Below, one piece after another: positions 44,556 to 52,852 of a DNA stretch of 64,000 bases. How positions within the stretch are numbered: the first letter of the stretch is position 1; every line of letters starts with the position of its first letter. The position numbers and the translations under genes were made by a program. The DNA lies in the NCBI RefSeq assembly GCF_001424145.1, contig NZ_LMQM01000013.1, positions 124,001 through 188,000 on the forward strand, in the 5' to 3' direction. This DNA is from Chryseobacterium sp. Leaf404. Lineage in GTDB: Bacteria; Bacteroidota; Bacteroidia; Flavobacteriales; Weeksellaceae. Below the pieces are notes generated by a model, which did no database searches, had not been told where the DNA came from, and saw nothing but the letters and a program-made list of their open reading frames with translations.

Positions 44556-45491
44556 ATGAAAAAAGATTTTTACCTGGCAAGATATGCTTTAATAATAAAG
44601 AAATTAGAAACCTCTCCGGCAGATTATTCTCAGCTTGAAGACTACCTGCTAACCTCTTTCGAGTTTCAGGATGCAGGCGTACAAAGCTACTCTATCCGTA
44701 CTTTGCAGAGGGATATTCGTGAGATTTCCAGACTTTTTAACCTGACCATTCACAACAAAAAAAAGGGCGACAAAAGATATTACATCGATGGCCGCCCGGA
44801 TATGGAAGTGGATGAGTACAACCAGAAATTATTAGAAACTTTTCAGGTAAACAATGCCATCAACCAACGACCGGATTTTGCAGGAACCGTCTTTTTTGAA
44901 AGCAGAAAACCCTCGGGTGTAGATCATTTCTACGATCTCTTCTTTGCCATCCGCAACAAAAGAATTGTTGAGTTTGAACATTACAATTACAAGAATAAAG
45001 TAATGACTTCAAGAAAGGTTCATCCATTGGCTTTAAAACAATCTAAAGACAGGTGGTATCTCATTGCTGTAGACACTAACGACAAAGCTTTAAAATCATT
45101 CGGCTTAGACAGAATCAATTATCTGGATGTTTCAGATAAATCTTTCAGGGAAAAATACAATTTCAATTTAAGAGAACATTTCCGAAATGCTTTTGGAGTC
45201 ATGAATCTCTCCGAACAAAATCCTGAAAAAATAGTCCTGAGATGCAGCCGTCATCAGGGAGAATATATCCGTAGTTTTCCTCTGCACCATTCTCAGAAAG
45301 AAATCCGTGAAACTCCCCAAGAAATAGATTTTGAATTTTTCCTTCATCCAACTTACGATTTCATGCAGGAGATCCTTTCCTACGGAAAAGAAGCTACTGT
45401 TCTTGAACCTAAATCATTTTCTGATCAGATATTTCAACAATTGCAGGAGACACTCAACAATTATTTAAAAGGCTCTCCAATTAAAATTTAA
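44556..45491 (+). CDS. WYL-domain transcriptional regulator
   Basis: A 311-residue regulator. Residues ~1-80 form a winged HTH of DeoR/YafY type (TLQRDIREISRLFNLTIHNKKKGDKRYYIDG). Residues ~125-195 form the WYL domain, with RWYLIAVDTND (WYL 167-169) preceded by HPLALKQSKD, and a C-terminal WCX-like extension (~205-305) follows. WYL domains sense ligands such as nucleic acids or nucleotides and act as repressors or activators of defence and conflict loci. The palindromic operator upstream resembles the five promoter elements, so it is the best candidate regulator of the cluster. Confidence 0.9.
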   Translation: MKKDFYLARYALIIKKLETSPADYSQLEDYLLTSFEFQDAGVQSYSIRTLQRDIREISRLFNLTIHNKKKGDKRYYIDGRPDMEVDEYNQKLLETFQVNNAINQRPDFAGTVFFESRKPSGVDHFYDLFFAIRNKRIVEFEHYNYKNKVMTSRKVHPLALKQSKDRWYLIAVDTNDKALKSFGLDRINYLDVSDKSFREKYNFNLREHFRNAFGVMNLSEQNPEKIVLRCSRHQGEYIRSFPLHHSQKEIRETPQEIDFEFFLHPTYDFMQEILSYGKEATVLEPKSFSDQIFQQLQETLNNYLKGSPIKI

Positions 45492-45818
45492 TTTTAAATT
45501 CTCAAATTAGAATTTTCTTTTTTATGCTTTTGAAGTTTATAATTGTTCGAAAAGTTACTTCTCTTTTTTTTTCATTGCTAAAATGGATAATGTTTTCAAG
45601 TTCGTAGAAATTAAAAGCAAGCCTGTGGTTGAGATTTTCACATCGTTTTTAAAAACTTAAAATATTTTTTGGTAATCTTAAAAACTTTTCTTTCTGTAAT
45701 CTTATAACTTTTTAGAAAATAAAAATTATATGCATTATATAACCAATATAATTTATTTACTTGTTTTGCAGAAAGAATTTAAAATGTTATCGTTTTTTGA
45801 TATTTTAATAGCAATTAA

Positions 45819-45960
45819 TAACGTTTTGCAGATTTGCGATGGCGGGTTTTTTACTTCAAATCTTCATTCGGAGCAATGAGCTTCAACCTTGCACAAATGT
45901 GTCAGCGGAGCGCGAAACCCCGTCTATTGCAATGTGCTATTATGGGCTGGGCTTTTGTCG
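45819..45960. repeat. Cassette-like repeat unit (left side)
   Basis: TAACGTTTTGCAGATTTGCG ... GCGGAGCGCGAAACCCCG ... TGTGCTATTATGGGCTGGGC. I associate this kind of block with a dispersed Bacteroidota element flanking small genes. A similar start, TAACTTGTATATACACGCTG, occurs at 46446 on the far side of the following gene. The 45492-45818 stretch before it is AT-rich with no gene seen. Confidence 0.5.
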
Positions 45961-45967
45961 GCTGTTG

Positions 45968-46411
45968 TCATTTGAAAAGTTGTTTTACGTTGTCAGTTAA
46001 TTCAAGATGTTCGCCTTCGTCATCTGAACCAAACAATTTCTGCCAAAACGTTTTTGATTTTGCTTCAGCTTTTACAAATACGAACAATTCTTGTCCGTCA
46101 AGTTATTTTGGATAAATTAATCTAGTCGCCCAATTTGTCGAGGCGAAAAGTCCAGGTGCTATTTCGCAATTAAGTTTTTCTCCTAACTGTTTCCAAAACT
46201 GTTCATGGTCAACTGCAAGTGTCGGTGCTTGCCACCATTGGTCAACAGTATCCGCAAAAACAAAAAACCAGTCGTCTGCCATTGGTCCAGCCGAGGTTGT
46301 ATATTCTCCTATGAACTTGATTTTATCAATGTCAAGAGTCCACATATTTTGTGGGTCTTGCTCATAAACTACTTTGTCGTCTTTAATTGTCAGTTTATTT
46401 GTAGGTGTCAT
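45968..46411 (-). pseudogene. Small cassette-like gene with internal stop
   Basis: The minus-strand frame opens at 46411 (MTPTNKLTIKDDKVVYEQDP), runs 102 codons to a TAA at 46103-46105 after RLIYPK, and then continues in the same frame for 44 codons (LDGQELFVFVKAEAKSKTFW ... NVKQLFK) to TGA at 45968. The continuation has normal coding character, so the TAA looks like a nonsense mutation; recoding or an authentic shorter protein are alternatives. No recognised domain. Flanked by cassette-like repeats. Confidence 0.6.
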
Positions 46412-46666
46412 TTTGTTTATTGCGTGTCTGTCTTAGCCTTGCCCATAACTTGTATATACACGCTGTATTATAGCGCATATCGATCCAAATACGACTGGAT
46501 ATGCGATAAAATACATGCTTTTATCTCTCTTCAGTTTATATGACCTAATCAAAGATAATTAATATAATCTGATAACAATTGTAGTTACCATAAATTAAAA
46601 AATAAATTACAAATTCCATTTCTTGGGTTATCTGCAGACATTTTTTTTTGAATAAGATGATTCTGT

Positions 46667-47271
46667 TTATTTCTTAATTCCCATATTCTTTATTTCTGCA
46701 TCTGTATGATTATCAAGAATCTTGGCATACCGATAAAAGGTAGCCCTAGTCAATCCAAAAGGCTTATAAATATCTTCCGGACGTTTAGTGACATCCTTAT
46801 ATATATTACGTAGGAGTAATAATTTAGAAGTTGTTTCTGCAGTATAGCCTTTCGGCCTGCCTCCCAACCTACCTCTTGCTCTTGCAGACTGTAAGCCTGC
46901 ATTAGTTCTTTCTCTTATCAACTCTCTTTCATATTCCGCCAGAGAAGCCATGAGATTCAAAAATAGTCGTCCATTGATAGTTGCAGTATCTACACCATCT
47001 ACAAGACCTTTTATTATAATTCCTTTATCACTCAAACTTAAGACAACATCGATAATATTTTTCAAACTTCTCCCTAATCGATCTAACCTCCAAACATAAA
47101 GTTCATCACCTTCTCTGAACTGTTCAATCATTTTATCAAGTTCCGGGCGATTCTTTGTTGCGCCTGAAATTTTCTCCTGATAAATTTTCTCACAACCTCC
47201 TTTTCTAAGGCTTCAATTTGTAAATCCAAATTTTGATCTTTCGTTGAAACCCGGGCATATCCTATTTTCAT
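46667..47271 (-). pseudogene. Tn3-type serine resolvase/invertase with frameshift
   Basis: Start ATG 47271 gives MKIGYARVSTKDQNLDLQIEALEK, the resolvase N-terminus with nucleophile S9. At about 47201-47205 (GAAAAGGAGG on the coding strand) the frame is lost; adding one A restores GGCEKIYQEKISGATKNRPELDK and joins MIEQFREGDELYVWRLDRLGRS, which then runs to 46667. Visible domains: catalytic (to YERELIRERT) and C-terminal HTH (GLTRATFYRYAKIL). Either a one-base deletion in an A run or a sequencing error. Likely the relic of a transposon at the island edge. Confidence 0.85.
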
Positions 47272-47807
47272 ATTTTGTTACATTAAAGTCATACTCGGTA
47301 AATTTATGAAACTTTGTTTAATGATACGAGATTTTGAGAAAGTTTATTGAAAAAATTAGATTTTAAAATTCACATCTTTTAAAATCAAATACTACCGAAT
47401 TATTTAGGCACTATTGCAACGAGAAATTATCTTATTATAGCTTATTAGTAGTAAAAAAAATTATTTACAGCACGAATTTAATTTCGCCAACATTTCCAAA
47501 TCAGCAGCTAATTGGTTCGATATTTGTTCATCTTGGACTACAAAACCACTCTTTTTAAGGGTGGTTTTTGGTTTTTAAATCACTCCTTCCGCCAGCCTCA
47601 ATGCAATTTCTGTGGAGTATTCTACTTTGGTTATTACGCAAATCTTTCCACAACATTACATTGCATTACATTACGTTACTTTATTTTTTATTATCTGATA
47701 CCATAAAGGTGACTAAAGTGGGATTTATCTTCTGTTATGGCGTAATCATTGCAGTAGGATTTAACATAACTTTTTAAGGACTGCTAATCCTCCTAAAAAC
47801 GCCACTT
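47272..47807. other. Intergenic boundary region with terminator-like hairpin
   Basis: About 535 bases between the resolvase relic and tamB. AAAACCAC (47542-47549) pairs with GTGGTTTT (47561-47568), followed by TGGTTTTT. Just before it, 47500-47543 has a GGTTCGA loop and ends CTTGGACTACA, like a 3' tRNA end but without a stem I can close. Short frames here look non-coding. Confidence 0.45.
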
Positions 47808-50800
47808 TTGACACTAAAACTAAATTATCGGAAGCTTCTCAAGCGCATCGGAATTTTTATTATTTCGGTGATTCTGCTTTTGACCCTACTCATTCTCAGC
47901 CTTCGTCTTCCAGCTGTTCAGAACTTTGTAAAAGATAAACTGATTGTCTATCTGGAAAAAAAAATCAAAACTAAGGTAAGCCTTGACAGAGTTTACATAG
48001 CTTTCCCTAACAGTCTGGTGATGGAAAACCTTTATCTGAAAGGGCAGAATATAGACACATTGCTTGCCGTTAAAAAATTCGATGTAGGTTTAGATATGTG
48101 GCAACTCATTAAATCAAAAGCCGATATCACGTCCATTAACCTGGAAGGTGTACGGGCCAACGTGGTAAGAGATTCAAAAGGGAAATTTAATTTTGATTAT
48201 ATAATTGATGCTTTTGCGACTTCTGATAAAGAGCAGGAACAGAAGCCTTCAAAGCCTTTCATTATTTCTTTAGACAAAATCAAACTAAAAGATATTGGCG
48301 TTACTTTCAATGATCAGCAGTCTAAAAACGACATCCAGGCTTATTTTAAATCTTTCGATACAAGAGTTAAAACGTTTGACCTTCAAAACAACAGTTACGC
48401 AGTAAACGATATTAATCTTGACGGATTAAAATTAAAACTGAAACAGGATCTCGTAGAAGAAGTGGCCAAAAATGTGGAGCAGACTGTTGATTCACTCAAT
48501 CAGAAAAAGCCAATGAAACTGGGCTTGAACGGAATAAAACTGACCAATTTCAATATTGATTACGGCGATGATAATTCCAAAACTTTCGCTAAAGTTTTAT
48601 TTAAAGAATTAAGCACAAAAGTAAACAAAATTGATCTTGAAAATAATGATTACAACGTTGGAAATATTTATTTGACGGCCGCAAATATCAACGCCAATTT
48701 ATTTTCACCTACTGAAAACGCCAATCCGAAAAAGGATGAAAATCCTGAAATCTCTAAAAATTCAACGAAAGAAAAAGCGATGAAAGTGATTTTGGGAAAA
48801 TTACTTTTGGATGATGTAAAAGTAGCTTACAACAACACTGCAGTAGCTCCTACCCGCTCCGGAATGGATTTCAATCACCTGAATTTTGCCAAACTGAATC
48901 TCGACGTCAGAAATTTTAAAATGGAAAACAATGGTTTTGCCGGTTCTGTAAAATCAGCAGAAATTCAGGAAGCGAGAGGTTTGAACGTGCAAAAATTCAA
49001 CACTGATTTTGTTTACAGTGAAAAAGAAGCGTATCTGAAAAACCTTTATCTGCAGACTCCGAAAACGATTTTGAGAGATGAAGTGGCTTTAAATTATAAT
49101 TCTATTGAGCAACTTTCTTCCAATCTTGGAGCGGTAAAGATTTCAGCCGATATCCGTGATTCAAAAATTGGTTTTGCCGATATTTTAAATATTGTTCCGA
49201 CTTTAAGAAATACGGCTCCCTTCAACAAATATCCGAATGCCACTTTAAATGTTAACGCATTCGTAAGAGGTACTGTAAACGATCTGGCAATTCAGAATCT
49301 GAAAGTTTCAGGTTTGGATCAGTTGAAAGTTTTGGCTTCAGGAAAAATCAAAAATGCAATAAATCCTAAGCAACTGTATTATGATTTGAATGTTGCTGAG
49401 CTTTCTATTGCGTCAAAAACGATTTACAATTTAGTTCCTAAAAATACAATTCCCACAAATATTACTTTGCCTTCCTTCATGACAATTCGGGGAACGGCTA
49501 AAGGGACTACTCAGGTTGTTGATACCAATCTGCGTCTTACTTCAACGTTAGGCAACGCTGCAATTATTGCAAAAGCTGATTTACGGAGAAAAAACAGAGA
49601 AACATTTGACGTCAAAGCCAATCTTCAGAGCCTTAAGATTGGAAAAATCATTCAGAATAAGGAATTGGGAAGCATTACCGCACAAATAAATGCAAAAGGA
49701 GAGGGCTTTGATCCTAAAACAATGTCTGCAAATCTTCTGGGCGATGTGAAATCTGCAACTTACAAAGGCTATACCTATCAGAATATGAATCTGAAAGGCA
49801 AAATCAACCGTGGAGCTTATGATATTGATCTGAATTCAAAAGATCCGAATGCCAATTTACATCTGGCTGCTTCGGGTGTTTTTAATGACAACCCTACGGT
49901 GAAAGTCAATGGAAATATCAACAAATTAGATCTCAACAAACTCGGTTTTTACAGTTCGCCTATGATTATCGCCGGTGGAATTGACGGAGATTTTAAAAGT
50001 CTAGATCCCGACAATCTGAACGGTTACTTAAACTTACAGAATTTTGCAATTTCAGATACCAAAGAAGTTTATCCGCTTCAGGAGATTAAATTGAATGCAG
50101 CTTCTACGTTAGATTCAACCTTAATTAAATTCAATTCTCAGATTGCTGATGTTGAACTGAACGGAAAATATAAACTGACGCAGATTTTTGGAGCTTTAAC
50201 GCAGACTTTTAATCAATACTATCAGTTTCAAAAGCCTGGGAAAGCTCAGAAGATTGATGCCGGACAGTTTTTTACCATAAATGCAAAGATTAAAAATGAT
50301 GACTTAATCAGAAAATTCGTTCCTGAACTGAAGAGTTTTGAAACCATCAATATTAAAGGAAACTATAATGCAGATTCTCAGGCAATTGAGCTGGACGCGC
50401 AGATTCCACAGGTTTTATACGGAACCAACACACTGGAAAATACCAGCTTAAAAATCACCAACGAAAATCAAGCTTTACAGTATGATTTGAGTGTTGCATC
50501 GTTAGCCAGTGAAAGTTTTGCTTTAAAAAAAGTAAATATCAATGGCGATGTTGCTCAGAATATCATCAATTATAACATAACAACCAAAGATGATAAAGAT
50601 GCAACCCAATTCCTGATTGCCGGAAATGCCAAATCGATGAATGACATCACGGAAATCTCTTTAAAACCAAACGGTTTAAAACTGAATTATATGGACTGGA
50701 CGGTTGCCGAAAACAACAAAATCTCAATTTTCAGTCAGGGAATTGTGGCGGATAATTTCACCCTGTCAAATTCGGGAGCGGAAATCTCATTACAGTCTGA

Positions 50801-52847
50801 AAGCAGTTCACCAGCAAGCCCTTTAAATGTTTCGCTGAAGGATTTTAAAATCGAAACCCTCACAGAAATTATAAAAAAAGATTCACTTTTAGCCAAGGGA
50901 ACAATCAATGGAACGGCACAACTGAGAGATTTAACCCAAAATATGACTTTCACTTCAGATATTGACGTGACCGATCTTTTTGTATTTGGAAGTCCGGTTG
51001 GGAATTTAGACATTAAAGTCAATAACCAGTCTGCCAATCTTCTGATTGCCGATATCGCTCTCTCCGGGAATAATAATGATGTGAAAATTACAGGAAACTA
51101 CAACACTTCATTAAGCAGTTTTGATTTGGATTTGGCAATGAATCAGCTTCAGATGAAAACACTGCAGGGTTTTACCGCAAATGCAATTACCAATACGGAA
51201 GGTTTTCTTTCTGGAGATTTAAAAATTACAGGAACGACCACAGCACCAAAAATTCTGGGTGATGTGAAAATGAATAATGTTGGCCTGATGATTTCCCAGA
51301 CCGGAAGTGATTTCAGAGGAATCAACGACAAAATAGGATTTACCAGCCGTGGAATTGAGTTTGATAATTTTAAAATCAAAGACAAAGACGGAAATTCTTT
51401 AAATATCGACGGACAGGTTTTGACGCAGACTTACAAAGACTTTAAATTTAATTTAGATCTGGATGCAAAAGATTTCAAAGTAGTGAATTCTGAAAAATCT
51501 AACGATGCGATGATGTACGGAATTTTAGCAATTGACGCAGCCTTGAAAGTTCGTGGAAATTTAGATTTACCAAAAGTTGACGGACGACTGGCAGTTTCAA
51601 AAAACACGGATTTTACTTTTATTTTACCACAATCCAGCCCTTCATTGCAGGAAAGAGACGGAATTGTAGAATTTATTGATCAGGATCAGATCGCTTTAAA
51701 CCAAACCATAAAAGCAGACTCAATTGACGCTCAGAGTCCCATAAAAGGTTTGGATGTGAATGTGAATATCGAGTTGAGCAAAGAAGCAAAAATGTCTATT
51801 GTAATTGATAAAGCAGCAGGAGATTTCGTAAAACTTCAGGGTGAAGCAGATCTTACGGGAGGAATTGACCCTTCAGGAAAAGTAACTCTGGTGGGCGTTT
51901 ATGCTGTAGAAAAAGGAAGTTATGAAATGTCTGTAAGCTTGTTGAAAAGAAAATTTGATATTCAGCAGGGAAGCACAATTACCTGGACTGGCGAACCTAC
52001 AACCGCGAATCTTGATATCACTGCCATTTATAAAACGCAGACCGCACCGATTGACCTTGTGGAGCAGCAGGTTGATCAGGCTAATCTGAACCAGTATAAA
52101 CAGAGAATTCCATTCAATACATTATTGATTTTAAAAGGCGAACTTTTGAAACCGGAAATTACGTTTGACATTACCACAGACGAAAAAAACAACGCCGTTT
52201 CCTCTGAAGTTACCGATACTGTAGACGGAAAACTTGCTCAGCTGAGACAGGATCCTAATGAGATGAACAAGCAGGTTTTTGCTTTGCTTTTACTCAACAG
52301 ATTTGTGGGTGAAAATCCTTTCGAAAGCAATTCCGGGGTTTCTGCGGAGACGATGGCAAGACAGAGTGTGAGTAAAATACTTTCTCAGCAGCTGAATAAT
52401 TTAGCCGGAAATTTAATCAAAGGAGTTGACCTGAATTTTGATCTGGAATCTACCGAAGACTACTCTACCGGAACGCAAAACACCCGAACTGACCTGAATG
52501 TTGGTTTAAGCAAAAAATTACTGAATGACCGATTGAAAGTCTCTGTAGGAAGCAATTTCGGAGTTGAAGGCGAGGCCAGACCTGATGAAAATACAACCAA
52601 CATTGCCGGAGATGTAACTATTGATTACAGCCTTTCGCGAGACGGAAGATACATGTTGCGGGCTTACCGTAAAAATGAATATCAGGTTGCATTACAGGGA
52701 CAAATTGTGGAAACCGGACTTGGTTTTGTAATTACTTTGGATTACGATAAATTCAGGGACATTTTCAGAAAATCGAGAAATAACCGTAACCGGGAAGGTG
52801 TCGAGAATAAAAGAAATAAAGATAAAGAAGTCGTAGAATTCAAATAA
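47808..52847 (+). CDS. tamB: TamB-like translocation/assembly module protein
   Basis: A 1679-residue AsmA/TamB protein bridging inner and outer membranes, for outer-membrane protein assembly or lipid transport. An N-terminal signal-anchor (GIFIISVILLLTLLILSL, residues ~14-31) is followed by a very long repetitive beta-taco region and the C-terminal DUF490/TamB domain (~1290-1640, with GKVTLVGVYAVEKGSYEMSVSLLKRKF). The open frame begins at TTG 47808 with no ATG before the anchor and a stop 33 bases upstream, so a TTG start is likely. Followed after 5 bases by the TamA-like lipoprotein. Confidence 0.92.
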   Translation: MTLKLNYRKLLKRIGIFIISVILLLTLLILSLRLPAVQNFVKDKLIVYLEKKIKTKVSLDRVYIAFPNSLVMENLYLKGQNIDTLLAVKKFDVGLDMWQLIKSKADITSINLEGVRANVVRDSKGKFNFDYIIDAFATSDKEQEQKPSKPFIISLDKIKLKDIGVTFNDQQSKNDIQAYFKSFDTRVKTFDLQNNSYAVNDINLDGLKLKLKQDLVEEVAKNVEQTVDSLNQKKPMKLGLNGIKLTNFNIDYGDDNSKTFAKVLFKELSTKVNKIDLENNDYNVGNIYLTAANINANLFSPTENANPKKDENPEISKNSTKEKAMKVILGKLLLDDVKVAYNNTAVAPTRSGMDFNHLNFAKLNLDVRNFKMENNGFAGSVKSAEIQEARGLNVQKFNTDFVYSEKEAYLKNLYLQTPKTILRDEVALNYNSIEQLSSNLGAVKISADIRDSKIGFADILNIVPTLRNTAPFNKYPNATLNVNAFVRGTVNDLAIQNLKVSGLDQLKVLASGKIKNAINPKQLYYDLNVAELSIASKTIYNLVPKNTIPTNITLPSFMTIRGTAKGTTQVVDTNLRLTSTLGNAAIIAKADLRRKNRETFDVKANLQSLKIGKIIQNKELGSITAQINAKGEGFDPKTMSANLLGDVKSATYKGYTYQNMNLKGKINRGAYDIDLNSKDPNANLHLAASGVFNDNPTVKVNGNINKLDLNKLGFYSSPMIIAGGIDGDFKSLDPDNLNGYLNLQNFAISDTKEVYPLQEIKLNAASTLDSTLIKFNSQIADVELNGKYKLTQIFGALTQTFNQYYQFQKPGKAQKIDAGQFFTINAKIKNDDLIRKFVPELKSFETINIKGNYNADSQAIELDAQIPQVLYGTNTLENTSLKITNENQALQYDLSVASLASESFALKKVNINGDVAQNIINYNITTKDDKDATQFLIAGNAKSMNDITEISLKPNGLKLNYMDWTVAENNKISIFSQGIVADNFTLSNSGAEISLQSESSSPASPLNVSLKDFKIETLTEIIKKDSLLAKGTINGTAQLRDLTQNMTFTSDIDVTDLFVFGSPVGNLDIKVNNQSANLLIADIALSGNNNDVKITGNYNTSLSSFDLDLAMNQLQMKTLQGFTANAITNTEGFLSGDLKITGTTTAPKILGDVKMNNVGLMISQTGSDFRGINDKIGFTSRGIEFDNFKIKDKDGNSLNIDGQVLTQTYKDFKFNLDLDAKDFKVVNSEKSNDAMMYGILAIDAALKVRGNLDLPKVDGRLAVSKNTDFTFILPQSSPSLQERDGIVEFIDQDQIALNQTIKADSIDAQSPIKGLDVNVNIELSKEAKMSIVIDKAAGDFVKLQGEADLTGGIDPSGKVTLVGVYAVEKGSYEMSVSLLKRKFDIQQGSTITWTGEPTTANLDITAIYKTQTAPIDLVEQQVDQANLNQYKQRIPFNTLLILKGELLKPEITFDITTDEKNNAVSSEVTDTVDGKLAQLRQDPNEMNKQVFALLLLNRFVGENPFESNSGVSAETMARQSVSKILSQQLNNLAGNLIKGVDLNFDLESTEDYSTGTQNTRTDLNVGLSKKLLNDRLKVSVGSNFGVEGEARPDENTTNIAGDVTIDYSLSRDGRYMLRAYRKNEYQVALQGQIVETGLGFVITLDYDKFRDIFRKSRNNRNREGVENKRNKDKEVVEFK

Positions 52848-52852
52848 TATAC

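Noticed and set aside
31193..45491. Prophage or contractile injection system
   Set aside because: Only an endolysin-like peptidase and a fibre-like protein are phage-like; no capsid, portal, terminase, sheath, tube, baseplate or spike gene is present.
45834..46115. 93-codon plus-strand frame
   Set aside because: Antisense to the cassette gene and covering the cassette-like repeat; composition is not protein-like.
47500..47543. tRNA 3' end or attR from the GGTTCGA ... CTTGGACTACA string
   Set aside because: No acceptor or T stem closes by hand and it does not match the tRNA-Gln 3' end, so it is only noted in the boundary region.
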